In this document: positions 10,200 to 19,244 of the stretch, in pieces
How the letters are laid out: the number at the start of each line of letters is the position of its first letter
Position numbering within the stretch: position 1 is the stretch's first letter
Source: Paenibacillus agri
GTDB lineage: Bacteria; Bacillota; Bacilli; Paenibacillales; Paenibacillaceae
NCBI RefSeq assembly: GCF_013359945.1
Contig: NZ_JABWCS010000178.1
Location: 1 to 34,087, forward strand
DNA length: 34,087 bases
Direction of reading: 5' to 3'
The notes under the pieces: model-generated
The model's input: only the letters and a program-made list of their open reading frames with translations
Databases searched by the model: none
Told to the model about the DNA's origin: nothing
Translations under genes and position numbers: made by a program

Positions 10200-10328
10200 G
10201 CCAAGGAAATACATGAGGGCGGGTCCCGCTGTCCCTGAATGACGCTTCATCCGGTGCGGGAAAAGCACATACAACATCGGAATGTTACACAGACCCGGTG
10301 CTGCTGCGGCTATCCTTCATCACATCTC

Positions 10329-10395
10329 CTCGTAGTCCGGCAATTTACGGTTCCCGGGTAGAAACTTCCGGGCCATATCCCCGGCTTTATACGAG
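10329..10395 (-). promoter_or_regulatory. Guanine (purine) riboswitch aptamer
   Basis: The minus strand reads CTCGTATAAAGCC, then GGGGATATGGCCCGGAAG, TTTCTACC, CGGGAACCGTAAATTGCC and GGACTACGAG. This is the standard purine aptamer: P1 closed by CTCGTA/TACGAG, the ATATGGC and GTTTCTACC junctions, and the CCGTAAAT loop. The base that discriminates ligands, in GGACTA, is C, which indicates guanine or hypoxanthine rather than adenine. High guanine would favour the terminator downstream and shut off purE to purF. Confidence 0.95.
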
Positions 10396-10409
10396 CTGTT
10401 CATAGCTTT

Positions 10410-10439
10410 AGTTTAACAACGCCCTACACATCATGTCAA
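10410..10439 (-). promoter_or_regulatory. Putative sigma-A promoter of the pur operon
   Basis: On the minus strand a perfect TTGACA (10439-10434) is followed 18 bases later by TAAACT (10415-10410). The predicted start would fall just ahead of the riboswitch aptamer. The -10 match is moderate. Confidence 0.65.
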
Positions 10440-10440
10440 C

Positions 10441-10487
10441 TTAAACACGAACATTGTAAAATACAAAAGTTGAAACGTTCGCTTTTG
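10441..10487 (-). promoter_or_regulatory. Paired PurR boxes (PurBox-like)
   Basis: CGAAC (10448-10452, in AAACACGAACATT) and GTTCG (10477-10481, in AAACGTTCGCTTTT) form an inverted pair in AT-rich sequence just upstream of the -35 element. The B. subtilis PurR operator has two inverted boxes around a central CGAAC, so this fits repression responsive to PRPP. The inference rests on motif and position only. Confidence 0.55.
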
Positions 10488-10619
10488 AGTATCTTTCCTT
10501 TCGTAATAAAGGGCTATTGTTCTGCAAAACAGATTTATTTTCTTACAAAGGCTAACAGGAATGGATAGTCTCCACCTTCAACTTTGTAAGCCCATAACGG
10601 TCTGAACAGGCCTGTACGC

Positions 10620-10651
10620 AAAAAAGGGGAAAGCCGTCAGCGGCCTCCCCT
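10620..10651 (-). terminator. Intrinsic terminator after the universal stress protein gene
   Basis: On the minus strand GGGGAGGCC, a short loop GCTGAC and GGCTTTCCCC are followed by TTTTTT. It lies about 10 bases after the stop codon of the usp gene. Confidence 0.85.
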
Positions 10652-10660
10652 GCAATCTAT

Positions 10661-11095
10661 TTATTTGACAACCAGCACTGGAATACGTGCACTCTGCACG
10701 ACATTATGGCTGACACTTCCTAGAACAAATTCACGTATCCCACCAAGTCCACGACTACCGATGACAATAACATCCGCACCATTCTCCTTGGCATAATTCA
10801 AAATGACCTCCGCAGGTGAACCCTGCAGCAGCTCTACATGGGCATTCAGCCCTTCCGCCTCAAGACGTCCCTTCACTTCTTCCGTCGTCTTCACTGCGAG
10901 ATCATAATATTCCTTATTCACCGAAGCCGGCAGAGGCGCGAGAGCTTCCCCGATGAAAAAACGCGGGAAATCAAATGCGTGTACGACATGCAGGGATGAA
11001 CCTGGTGTGACCTTAGCCAGTTCAATTGCGCGCTCCAATGCTTGATTGGAAGCCTTAGAACCGTCATAGGCGAGCAAAATTTTAGAGAATAACAT
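10661..11095 (-). CDS. Universal stress protein (UspA family)
   Basis: A 144-residue single-domain UspA protein. The N terminus MLFSKILLAYDGSKASNQAL and the C-terminal nucleotide-binding motif GSRGLGGIREFVLGSVSHNV (G-x2-G-x9-G-S) show the ATP-binding subclass. The start at 11095 has AGGTGG upstream; an earlier in-frame ATG (11128) would add an unmatched MLYKTEKEVAY tail. It forms a single-gene unit closed by its own terminator. Its cellular role cannot be told from sequence; family members act in stress survival. Confidence 0.9.
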   Translation of the reverse strand: MLFSKILLAYDGSKASNQALERAIELAKVTPGSSLHVVHAFDFPRFFIGEALAPLPASVNKEYYDLAVKTTEEVKGRLEAEGLNAHVELLQGSPAEVILNYAKENGADVIVIGSRGLGGIREFVLGSVSHNVVQSARIPVLVVK

Positions 11096-11148
11096 GTACG
11101 CCACCTCTTTTTCTGTTTTGTATAGCAATCATGAGATTCATAATGCCA

Positions 11149-11412
11149 TCATCTTAGAAAATAGCTGTAGAGCAAGGCATTCAGAAGCAGCAGCAGCGGA
11201 ATTCCGATCCTGAAGGACAGATGTCGCGTCTTGTGGCGCTTGCGGTACATTGCGATCAGCACACCTAGCGCTCCGCCCATGGCCGCTAACAGAAACAGGG
11301 TCTTTTCCGGCACCCGATCCCGTCTTTTACGGGCTTTGTTCTTGTCCTCGGACATGACCACGTACCCGATAACATTAATCACCACAAACCACACCATGAC
11401 CAATTTGACCAT
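11149..11412 (-). CDS. DUF1294-type small membrane protein
   Basis: An 87-residue protein with an N-terminal hydrophobic stretch (VKLVMVWFVVINVIGYVVM), a basic segment (DKNKARKRRDRVPEK), a second hydrophobic stretch (LFLLAAMGGALGVLIAMY) followed by RKRHKTRH, and a third hydrophobic end. The order VPE-x-LL-x-AA-GG-LG-x-x-MYRHKT is the DUF1294 family pattern. Function is unknown. GGAGGGG precedes the ATG. Confidence 0.8.
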   Translation of the reverse strand: MVKLVMVWFVVINVIGYVVMSEDKNKARKRRDRVPEKTLFLLAAMGGALGVLIAMYRKRHKTRHLSFRIGIPLLLLLNALLYSYFLR

Positions 11413-11508
11413 TCTTTCCGGCCCCTCCTCCTTGCAACCTATCTACTTCTTATTATATTACCCTTTTCACAAAAAACCAATAATCCGCACCAGCGTTCTG
11501 ACATTCCG

Positions 11509-11830
11509 GTGTCCCGGGTTTCCATGTCCTCAAGTTTCGACCGTTTCTGTGCTCTAGACTTTCGGAGATCTCATCTTCTGACCATTCCGATGTCCCGGGT
11601 TTCCGTGTCCTCATGTTTCGACCGTTCCGTTGTTCTAGCATTTCGAGTTCTTACATTCTGGACCTTCTCGATGTTCCGGCCTTCCGTGTTCTCATATTTC
11701 GACTGTTCCGATTTTCCGGCTTTCCGCGTACTCATGTTTCGGCCGTTACGATGTTCTAGCATTCCGAGTTCTCATATTTCGACCATTCCATGTTCTAGCA
11801 TTCTGAGTTCTCATGCTTCTATCGTTCTGG
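11509..11830. repeat. Degenerate ~40-bp minisatellite
   Basis: Units beginning around ATGTTCYRGCATTCCGAGTT start at about 11509, 11550, 11590, 11631, 11671, 11711, 11751 and 11790, spaced 39 to 41 bp. The best preserved pair, TGTCCCGGGTTTCC at 11510 and 11591, is two units apart. The period is not a multiple of three, so open frames across the array (on both strands) are not credible proteins. It fills most of the 511-bp gap between the DUF1294 gene and the MFS gene; the rest of the gap shows nothing clear. Confidence 0.75.
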
Positions 11831-11923
11831 AGTTCTGGAGTTCCGAACATTCTGGTATACTTACGTCCCTGTTCCTCTACTCTGCATTCAGCTCTTACGT
11901 TCTAACATTCTGCCAGCCATCTC

Positions 11924-13147
11924 TCAGCGCAAAGCCTTTTTCGCGGGCACTTTCCCCTCGATCCAAACCAAGGACAGCACTGCCGCCAACGTAGCCGCAA
12001 TCCCTCCTAGCCAAAAGCCACCCTCAAGGCCATACGCCGAGCTCATCCAGCCAGCTACGAATGGTCCGGCAGACATCCCTGCAGCATACACCGCCTGGTA
12101 AAAACCCATAGCCGTAGCCCGTTTAGACGGATCAACGCCCGAGACCGACTTACCTAGCAGCAGCGGGAAAATGAGTCCCTGCATAAACCCGTTGCCCACT
12201 TGAGTGATGCATAGTGCGGCAAGCGTCGGCATGAATGGGATGGATAGAGTACACAATGCCGTTCCGACAAAACCCAGTAGCAATGTCCCACGGTCACCCA
12301 GTAGCTTTCCGAACATACGAGAACCATAGAGAGTGGCTAACGCATGCGGGACCATGAAGGCCAGTGTCAGCCAGCCCAGACTTTCTTTACTTGCCCCGAT
12401 GCTCAGCGCCTGATTTGGCGTATAACCAAACATCGTAATGAACAGCACACAGTGGGCCAAGGCCGATAACAGCGACACCCTAACCAGCAGCGGTTCCTTG
12501 ATGACAAGCGCCAAATCCTTGACCTGCATAGCGCCCTCGCTTCGCTCCAGCCTTTGCTCCGGCAAACGTAGGGCCAAGAGCAGGGCCAAGATAGCTACAA
12601 TACCGCCGATCAGGAACGGTGCACCCCAGCCCCAGTGATCGACAATATAGCCGCTTATCATCATACTGGTTAGTTGGGCAATCACTGTAGTAAACTGCAG
12701 CATGCCCATCGCCTTTCCAGCTTCGTCCTTAGAAAAATATCCCGTGAACATCACCGTGTACACCACCCATGCCGACGCCGAAATGCCGGACACGGCTCGT
12801 GCCGCAAGTGCCCATCCAGGCGCTGCACCCCACATGAATAGAAAACAACTTGCGGCCGTTGCAATAAGTCCCAAATAAATAAACGGTCGCCTGCGATTCA
12901 TATAATCCGAACCGATGCCCATTGGCAGACGGAACAAAATCTGCATCAGCCCGTACACACCAAGCACCATACCAACCATCATGTAAGAAGCACCCAAATG
13001 CTCCACATAAGGTGAAAGCACTGGAACATAAATATAAGAAGAAAACCAATAGAAATAAACAATGATCAAAAAGAAAAATCGGCTGTTCCGACCTCGCTGT
13101 GAGGTACCTGCCGATGGGAGTTGATCTGCCTGCCGCAGATCGGACAT
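11924..13147 (-). CDS. MFS transporter
   Basis: A major facilitator with about 12 predicted membrane segments. The start is set at 13147 (MSDLRQ) because AGGTG lies just upstream; an ATG at 13171 lacks a ribosome-binding site. The loop between helices 2 and 3 is RLPMGIGSDYMNRRRP, the expected family motif. A charged central loop (LPEQRLERSEGAMQVKD) separates the halves. The substrate cannot be deduced; it resembles drug and sugar-efflux exporters. It lies downstream of a second MFS gene in the same direction, with about 230 bases between them. Confidence 0.85.
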   Translation of the reverse strand: MSDLRQADQLPSAGTSQRGRNSRFFFLIIVYFYWFSSYIYVPVLSPYVEHLGASYMMVGMVLGVYGLMQILFRLPMGIGSDYMNRRRPFIYLGLIATAASCFLFMWGAAPGWALAARAVSGISASAWVVYTVMFTGYFSKDEAGKAMGMLQFTTVIAQLTSMMISGYIVDHWGWGAPFLIGGIVAILALLLALRLPEQRLERSEGAMQVKDLALVIKEPLLVRVSLLSALAHCVLFITMFGYTPNQALSIGASKESLGWLTLAFMVPHALATLYGSRMFGKLLGDRGTLLLGFVGTALCTLSIPFMPTLAALCITQVGNGFMQGLIFPLLLGKSVSGVDPSKRATAMGFYQAVYAAGMSAGPFVAGWMSSAYGLEGGFWLGGIAATLAAVLSLVWIEGKVPAKKALR

Positions 13148-13375
13148 ACCATCACCTGCTCCATCCTTCATAGTCCGAAGGCTTAGTGTTTCACAGGGTT
13201 CGTCTTCGGCCCTTTAAGTAAAACACATCCCTCTCAGGTTTGGAAGATGATGGGGCAAAGCTCTTAATACCCTTCGGATTTTACAGTAAGTCAAGTCGGT
13301 GCTGCTAAGAATGTTCCAACTACCCGGCTCATGTGAGCTCCAGGTCCCTTTCTCTCTATATCGACAGATAATCTC

Positions 13376-14578
13376 TCAGTGTCCGGCAGATGCCGTATCC
13401 ACATGTGTTAGATACTTACGTCCGAATATGACGATGGCTACCGCTATTACAACGAATAATGCCCCAATGTAAAAAGGAACATGCGGGTTGTACCATTCCG
13501 CCAGCTTGCCGGCCAGCCAAGGTGCCAAGGCACCGCCGATGAAACGCACGAAACTGTACGCAGCCGATGCTGTGGACCGCTCTACAGGTGCCGCCTCCAT
13601 AACAGCGGTTGTTATAAGCGTGTTATTAGTTCCGAGGAAAGCTCCGGCAATGATTACTGCCAGAATCATCGTAATTTGTGAAGAGGTCCAGATCCCCATG
13701 ACCAGCAGCGTAAGGGCAAAGAGCAGCAGCGCGGCAGACATGGAGCGGATCGACCCGAACCTTTTTTGCAGACGCGGGGCCACAAAGACAGAAGTGAATG
13801 CCAATAGCAGGCCCCAGCCGAAGAACACATAACCCAGACCATGCTCATCCAGATTCATTACAAACGGTGTATACGCCATTAGTGTGAAGAACCCGAAGTT
13901 GTATAAGAACGCGGTAATCGCCAGCACCAGCAAGCCCGGATGTCTAAGCGCCTTAAAAGGATCAGCCAGGGAAGCCCGGCTTTTCTGTTTTGGAACCTTC
14001 GGCATCAATAGCCCTATGGATATAAAAGCAATTGCCATCAGTGCGCCTACGCCGAAGAACGGCCCGCGCCACGAAATCGAACCCAACTCACCGCCCAGCA
14101 GCGGTCCGACCGAAATTCCCAGCCCCAAGGCCGCTTCATATAAAATAACCGCCTTGGCCGAGCCGCGCACCGACAGACCTACAATGGCCGAAAGCGCCGT
14201 GGCAATGAATAATGCATTGCCGAGACCCCAGCCTGCTCTGAAGCCAACAAGCTGTCCAATGCTGCCTGACATTCCGCCCAGCAGGGCGAACAGTACAATC
14301 AATGCCGTCCCCGTCATCATCGTCCATTTCATCCCGATCCGGCTGGAAATGAAACCTGTAACCAACATCGCGATGCCTGTCACCAGATTATAACTGGAGA
14401 AGAGCAGTGATACCTGACTCGGCGTAGCATGCAACTGCTTTCCGATGGCTGGCAAAATCGGGTCCACCAACCCAAGTCCCATAAAAGAAATTACGCAAGC
14501 AAAAGCCACGGCCCAAACCGCCCGTGGCTGAGTCAATCTTCCGGCATTGTGCTGCAAACCTTCCGAATTTATTCCCAT
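13376..14578 (-). CDS. MFS transporter, drug-efflux-like
   Basis: A 400-residue 12-helix exporter. The start MGINSEG (14578) follows GGAGGGAAAG. Helix 1 carries FACVISFMGLGLVDPILPAI, typical of the DHA1 drug:H+ antiporters, and the 2-3 loop is GFISSRIGMKWTMM. Motif C-like glycines are in LYEAALGLGISVGPLLGG. A MerR-type gene lies directly upstream in the same orientation, so the pair could be a regulator-pump unit. Substrate unknown. Confidence 0.87.
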   Translation of the reverse strand: MGINSEGLQHNAGRLTQPRAVWAVAFACVISFMGLGLVDPILPAIGKQLHATPSQVSLLFSSYNLVTGIAMLVTGFISSRIGMKWTMMTGTALIVLFALLGGMSGSIGQLVGFRAGWGLGNALFIATALSAIVGLSVRGSAKAVILYEAALGLGISVGPLLGGELGSISWRGPFFGVGALMAIAFISIGLLMPKVPKQKSRASLADPFKALRHPGLLVLAITAFLYNFGFFTLMAYTPFVMNLDEHGLGYVFFGWGLLLAFTSVFVAPRLQKRFGSIRSMSAALLLFALTLLVMGIWTSSQITMILAVIIAGAFLGTNNTLITTAVMEAAPVERSTASAAYSFVRFIGGALAPWLAGKLAEWYNPHVPFYIGALFVVIAVAIVIFGRKYLTHVDTASAGH

Positions 14579-14654
14579 TTTCTTTCCCTCCAAATGTAGA
14601 TCTCAAGCTGTCCAGACTCTGATGATTATCCATAGACCCCTTCCATTGCTCCAA

Positions 14655-14720
14655 AACATCCCTGGATCGCTGCCTCATATCCTCCAGCTCTGCTTGGAAT
14701 GAAGTCATCTTTTCCAGCTT
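14655..14720 (-). pseudogene. Partial duplicate of the MerR gene 3' end
   Basis: The 66 bases at 14655-14720 repeat 14759-14824 with a single mismatch, an offset of 104 bp. The copy encodes TSFQAELEDMRQRSRDVL, the C-terminal coiled-coil part of the MerR protein, but lies beyond that gene's stop codon. It is a fragment left by a tandem duplication, placed in the gap before the MFS gene. Confidence 0.85.
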
Positions 14721-14728
14721 AGTATGAC

Positions 14729-15163
14729 TTAACTCTCCTGTGACTCCAGTTGTCCCAGAACATCCCTGGATCGCTGCCTCATATCCTCCAGCTCTGCTCG
14801 GAATGAAGTCATCTTTTCCAGCTTCCGGTCTAGAGCTTCCAACTGTTCACCCAGCTTTTGCTCTAGTTCAATTAGCTTTTCCTTCCGGCCCGGTACTTCG
14901 GCTCTCCCTTTGTAATTATTGCGATAGCTTTCCAGCAAATCATGAAAGGCCACAAACTGCTGTAAATCCACCAGTGAGATGCCCAGAACCTCCTTCGCAT
15001 CCATAATCCTGCGGAGGCTCTCAATATCCTCCTCGGTATATAGCCGCGTACCCTTTTCGCTCCGCTGTGGTGATGCCAGTAGCCCCATCTCTTCGTAATA
15101 GCGGATGGTTCGTTTGGTTAGCCCAGTCTCCTGCGCGACCTGTTCAATCTTTAACCAGCTCAT
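14729..15163 (-). CDS. MerR-family transcriptional regulator
   Basis: A 144-residue regulator. The winged helix is at the N terminus (LKIEQVAQETGLTKRTIRYYEEMGLLASPQRS, residues about 4-35), followed by RLYTEEDIESLRRI and a long coiled coil (LIELEQKLGEQLEALDRKLEK). No Cys cluster for metal sensing is seen, so an organic ligand or a drug is more likely. The start at 15163 has GAGG five bases upstream; the ATG at 15205 has none. It probably controls the MFS pump downstream. Its last codons were duplicated in tandem. Confidence 0.85.
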   Translation of the reverse strand: MSWLKIEQVAQETGLTKRTIRYYEEMGLLASPQRSEKGTRLYTEEDIESLRRIMDAKEVLGISLVDLQQFVAFHDLLESYRNNYKGRAEVPGRKEKLIELEQKLGEQLEALDRKLEKMTSFRAELEDMRQRSRDVLGQLESQES

Positions 15164-15348
15164 AACGGCCTCACAGCCCCCTTTTTGATCTATAATTTCT
15201 TTCATTAATATAGAAAGAAATTACCTAGCGCTTATTGCCCAGTGAATCCATGTCGACTTGCTTTTTTATTTCGTTTTTTTATTATATATAATGTTAACGT
15301 AAACGTCAAATTTAACATATACAAAAAGCTTCAATTCTTGATATCTAA

Positions 15349-15385
15349 AAATCCTGTGTTCCACCCCGGAGGAGGAAACACAGGA
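15349..15385 (-). terminator. Intrinsic terminator after the subtilase gene
   Basis: On the minus strand TCCTGTGTTTCC (15384-15373) pairs with GGAACACAGGA (15362-15352) and is followed by TTTTTAG. It ends the HTH-exporter-subtilase transcript about 80 bases after the stop codon. Confidence 0.75.
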
Positions 15386-15463
15386 CTGAGTTGAAACCTG
15401 TTTCACTTTATAGAGCACTGCTACTGCACAGACTACTTAAGATTATGTGAATTTTGATCTCGC

Positions 15464-17113
15464 TTACTTGTGTATATTCTTTAATGCTCTATATACATTG
15501 ACCACACCCGCTCCTAAGTTGGTCCCATAATCCGTGGCATTTTGGAACAACATCCGCTGAATAATGTCCGGACTCATTCTGATCCCTTTTTCCCGCCCCT
15601 CTGCAATTAGCAATGCTGCTGCTGCGGAGACTTTGGGGGCCGCAAGACTGGTCCCGATCATAAACTCATAGCCAGCGGGCAGCCCGACAAGCTGACTGAG
15701 GAATGACTGGGGTAACTGAGTAGGGTACGTGGTCAAACACATACTTAATAGGTTTAGCTCTCCTTTAGTAAACCATGTGCTACCATAATCACCTGCGGGA
15801 GCAGTAATCATATTGCGCAGGCCATAATTAGAGTAATAAGCCAGCTCGTGCTCACGGTTTGAAGCAGCTACGGTAATTACACCCGGCAATCCTCCCGGAG
15901 CATGAACCGCCAAATCATTTTTCCAACCCTTGCTTTCAGCCAGACGAAAAGGATTGCCTATATCCAGCCCGTCCGTGCCGGATGAAGCCACTACAACAAC
16001 CCCTTTCAGATAAGCATAGGCAATGGCCCGCGAATAAGCGATTAGGATGGCCTGATCATCTGGTTTGAGCAGAGATTTATAAGTCCCCAGACTAAGATTA
16101 ATAACATCAACATCATCGCGCACAGCCTGGATAATGGCTTCGACAACCCATGAACTGTCGGCTTCTCCCTGATCAAACACTTTATACGATGCTAATCCAA
16201 GATTGGGTCCAACCCCAAGAAGCCTTCCATTTGCGGCAATCGTGCCCGCAACCATCGTTCCATGTCCTATACGGTCGAACGTATCGGTAACACCAGGTAC
16301 AAAGGATTTACCTTCACGAACGATGTTGGAACTTAAATCGGGATGCGTCGTATCAATACCGCTATCCACCACTGCAACAACAACATCATGATTTCCGATC
16401 TGCACTGATAGGCTTTGTTCGTCGTCCGTTACCTCCTTGATATCCCAACCCCACTGTTGATACAGAAAAGCCTTAGCGGTAAGAGGTGAACCGTCGTTTA
16501 TACTATCGGTTTGCGCTTCGCGGAGAAAATTCAGCATGTGCGGAGCAGTATTCTTCACAGCGCTGCTCCCTGTCTGCATTCTCATAAAGTTGCTACCATT
16601 AACATTGAAGCCCTCTAAAATGTTATCATTATTGTCGCTAACCACAATCTTAGGATCTTCTCCCACCTCTTCGATGCTTTCATCGTAAATTCTGCGCAGC
16701 TCCGCTTCCACCTGTTGGAGCTGCGGCAGAGAATAGCCGGCCAGCCTCAGCATGCCTGCCTCGGGAAGCATTGTCACTTCGATCTGTGGGAATTGATCTT
16801 GTAATTCTTCGGCATGTTCGGGGAAATGCCCTTCCTTGAAAATAATCAGCCGACTTTGCCGAATTCCTGACAGAACAGCTTCATCTCCGGTCGTGGGAAG
16901 ATATGTGAAATCCGTAACGGTCACTGGTGGGACAACACCTGTATCCCCCTGATCCATCCACAATTCATGCACGCGCGCCGTCTGTGATGTAAGCGCCCAG
17001 CTACTGCTTGAAAACGGTGTGAACAGTACAACGACTGCCAGAATAAGTACTATTAATTTCTGTGCGTGCTTGCCCTCTTTGTTTACCAGCTTTGATTTAA
17101 ATAGCAATTTCAT
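15464..17113 (-). CDS. Secreted subtilisin-like lanthipeptide protease, CylA-like (LanP)
   Basis: An S8 serine protease predicted to remove the last leader residues (ADVQPE) from both exported lanthipeptides, the job CylA does for enterococcal cytolysin. The start is set at 17113 (MKLLFKSK), where GAGGAG lies 10 bases upstream, giving 549 residues and a Sec signal peptide (KLIVLILAVVVLFTPFSSSS). A pro-region of about 200 residues precedes the catalytic domain. The triad is Asp250 (VVDSGIDTTHPDL), His284 (GHGTMVAGTIA) and Ser489 (IGTSLAAPKVS). The oxyanion-hole Asn, normally in a GN motif, appears as Thr in SSGTDG (about residue 380). No cell-wall anchor is visible, so the enzyme is likely released. 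It overlaps the end of the exporter gene by 17 bases. Confidence 0.88.
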   Translation of the reverse strand: MKLLFKSKLVNKEGKHAQKLIVLILAVVVLFTPFSSSSWALTSQTARVHELWMDQGDTGVVPPVTVTDFTYLPTTGDEAVLSGIRQSRLIIFKEGHFPEHAEELQDQFPQIEVTMLPEAGMLRLAGYSLPQLQQVEAELRRIYDESIEEVGEDPKIVVSDNNDNILEGFNVNGSNFMRMQTGSSAVKNTAPHMLNFLREAQTDSINDGSPLTAKAFLYQQWGWDIKEVTDDEQSLSVQIGNHDVVVAVVDSGIDTTHPDLSSNIVREGKSFVPGVTDTFDRIGHGTMVAGTIAANGRLLGVGPNLGLASYKVFDQGEADSSWVVEAIIQAVRDDVDVINLSLGTYKSLLKPDDQAILIAYSRAIAYAYLKGVVVVASSGTDGLDIGNPFRLAESKGWKNDLAVHAPGGLPGVITVAASNREHELAYYSNYGLRNMITAPAGDYGSTWFTKGELNLLSMCLTTYPTQLPQSFLSQLVGLPAGYEFMIGTSLAAPKVSAAAALLIAEGREKGIRMSPDIIQRMLFQNATDYGTNLGAGVVNVYRALKNIHK

Positions 17114-19244
17114 GTTCTTTGTTCTCCTCACCCGTATATAGTTGATAGTAAAGTCCTTTTTGTGCCAAAAGCTGATGATGCATCCCCGTTTCAACTATGC
17201 GTCCCTCTTTCATCACAATGATCCGGTCAGCATTGATGACTGTGCTGAGTCTATGAGCAATGATGATCCGTGTACAATTCATAGCTGATAACGCACTGTC
17301 AATCTCCGTCTGAGAGAGGTTATCCAATGCACTCGTAGCCTCATCAAGCAGCAAAACTTGCGGCTGGTTGACCAGTGCCCGTGCCAAAAGTAACCTCTGG
17401 CGTTGTCCACCCGAAAGACTAGCGCCATTCTCGGAAACAATTGTTGCGTAGCCGAGAGGAAGCTTCAAAATGTCATCATGTATACTGGCCATTTTGGCAG
17501 CCTCCACAACCCGCTCCAGAGGAATACTTTCATCCAGCATTCTAATATTATCCTCGACGGTTCTTTGAAAGAGCTTGGTTTCCTGAAGAACGGCACCGAT
17601 ACATCGCCGCAATGAAGAAAATTCTAACTGTCCAATAGACTGGCCGTCATATAATATTTCCCCTTCCGTGGAGCGGTACAATCCGAGCAGCAGCTTAGCG
17701 AGCGTGCTTTTCCCGGAACCGGAAGGGCCGACAATAGCCAGCTTTTCTCCGCGTTTAATACTTAGGTTCACATTTTGCAAAACATCGGATGAAAAGGCAG
17801 AATATCGGTAGGAGACATTATTCATCATAATTTCCCCTTTCAACTCCGTTATCTCTTCGTGTCCTTCCTCCTGCTCCGCCTTTGCCTCAACGACATCATG
17901 AATTCTTTGTAAATACGATCCAACCGACAACAGCTGAGTATAAGCGGAACCGAGAGAAACAATCGGTATCATAAAGGCAGCCGCCAGCGCATTGAATCCT
18001 AGCAATCCCCCAAGTGTGATGGTTCCTTGAACAACCGCTCTGCTTCCTGTCCATAACAGTAGTAACGGTAGAATGAACTGAATACCGGAAGAAAATGAGT
18101 CCAGAAGCGAGATCCAAATACTGCGTTTTTGTGTGGTGCTGAGCTGATCACGGAACAAGCGGGCCCAGGATCCGTACAATTGTTTTTCAGCCCCCAAAAG
18201 CTTTATATCCGTGATGCCATAGATGCATTCCGCCAAGAAGCTCTGCGTCCTGCTCTGTTGAGTGATTTCCCTACTGGCAAACTGCTGAGTAATCATTGTG
18301 GTAACAATAAGGATGGTAAAAATGCCTACGCCCACTCCGATAACCATACTTCCTAGTGCAGCCGAGGTAGTAAGCATCAGAGCGGCGTAGGAAACAAGCA
18401 AAATAAAATCAATAATAATGCTTACCATTCGGTTTGAGAGTATCTGTCTGATATAAACATTGGCATTGGTGCGGAAGAGCAACTCCCCTCCGGTTCTCGA
18501 CTCAAAGAAGGAGTATGGGAGACGAAACAGTTTGCCTATAAAGGTCTCCATCATCAGCATATCCATGGCGGACTGAAGTTTGGCCAGGAACCAGCCTCTC
18601 AACATGGAGAACAGCTCGTAGAAGATAAAGAGAGAAAGCAACGCGACACCAATGATAGACATTTTATCCTGTGAAGAGTCCAGCAACAGATGGTCTGCAA
18701 TGTAAGCTGTAAGTTGGGGTGCCACTAAACCGAAGCTTTGCAGAACAAGGGACACAATCAGGATATACAAAAGCCATTTAGGTTGTTGCAAAGCCAGTTT
18801 CACAAAAAAGCTCCACTTGTTTTTTCCCTTCCTTCGCTCAAGTGACTCCTCAGGTGCAAGGCAAAGAATGTAGCCGCTATAAAGAGATTCAGCCTCTTTC
18901 CTTGGTATTCGTTTACGACCGAAGGAAGGATCAACAATGGTTACACTGCGTTTGCCAATTCGCTCAATGACAACAAAATGCTTCTCCTCCCAATGGGCAA
19001 TTGCCGGCAGAGGCAGGCCTTGAAGCTGATCAAAATCCGCTTTGAAGCCCTTACTTTTCATGCTGTAGCCCGATCCAATACTGATTAACTGCAGAAGCGA
19101 GCTGCCTCCTCTGCTTAATCCGAACCTCTCACGGATTTCATGAAGTGAAACAGAGCATCTATAGTAGGCCAACACCATAGCCATGCATGCTATACCACAT
19201 TCGGCATCCTCCATTTGCTCAATGAACGGTACTCTTCTACGCAT
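17097..19244 (-). CDS. Lanthipeptide ABC exporter with C39 leader peptidase, CylB-like (LanT)
   Basis: A 715-residue bifunctional exporter that cuts the leader after the double glycine and moves the peptide across the membrane. The N-terminal C39 domain has Gln10, catalytic Cys16 (EDAECGIACM), His89 (EKHFVVIE) and Asp105 (IVDPSFG). The six-helix membrane region spans roughly 155-430. The nucleotide-binding domain has Walker A GPSGSGKST, signature LSGGQRQR and Walker B VLLLDEATSALD. The start codon overlaps the stop of the HTH gene (ATGCGTAG), and its end overlaps the subtilase, so the three are coupled. Both precursors end their leader with GG, which fits this peptidase. Confidence 0.95.
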   Translation of the reverse strand: MRRRVPFIEQMEDAECGIACMAMVLAYYRCSVSLHEIRERFGLSRGGSSLLQLISIGSGYSMKSKGFKADFDQLQGLPLPAIAHWEEKHFVVIERIGKRSVTIVDPSFGRKRIPRKEAESLYSGYILCLAPEESLERRKGKNKWSFFVKLALQQPKWLLYILIVSLVLQSFGLVAPQLTAYIADHLLLDSSQDKMSIIGVALLSLFIFYELFSMLRGWFLAKLQSAMDMLMMETFIGKLFRLPYSFFESRTGGELLFRTNANVYIRQILSNRMVSIIIDFILLVSYAALMLTTSAALGSMVIGVGVGIFTILIVTTMITQQFASREITQQSRTQSFLAECIYGITDIKLLGAEKQLYGSWARLFRDQLSTTQKRSIWISLLDSFSSGIQFILPLLLLWTGSRAVVQGTITLGGLLGFNALAAAFMIPIVSLGSAYTQLLSVGSYLQRIHDVVEAKAEQEEGHEEITELKGEIMMNNVSYRYSAFSSDVLQNVNLSIKRGEKLAIVGPSGSGKSTLAKLLLGLYRSTEGEILYDGQSIGQLEFSSLRRCIGAVLQETKLFQRTVEDNIRMLDESIPLERVVEAAKMASIHDDILKLPLGYATIVSENGASLSGGQRQRLLLARALVNQPQVLLLDEATSALDNLSQTEIDSALSAMNCTRIIIAHRLSTVINADRIIVMKEGRIVETGMHHQLLAQKGLYYQLYTGEENKEHEIAI

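Noticed and set aside
11453..11762. Two small minus-strand frames (62 and 63 codons) in the 40-bp repeat
   Set aside because: They are translations of a repeat whose period is not a multiple of three, with no ribosome-binding site.
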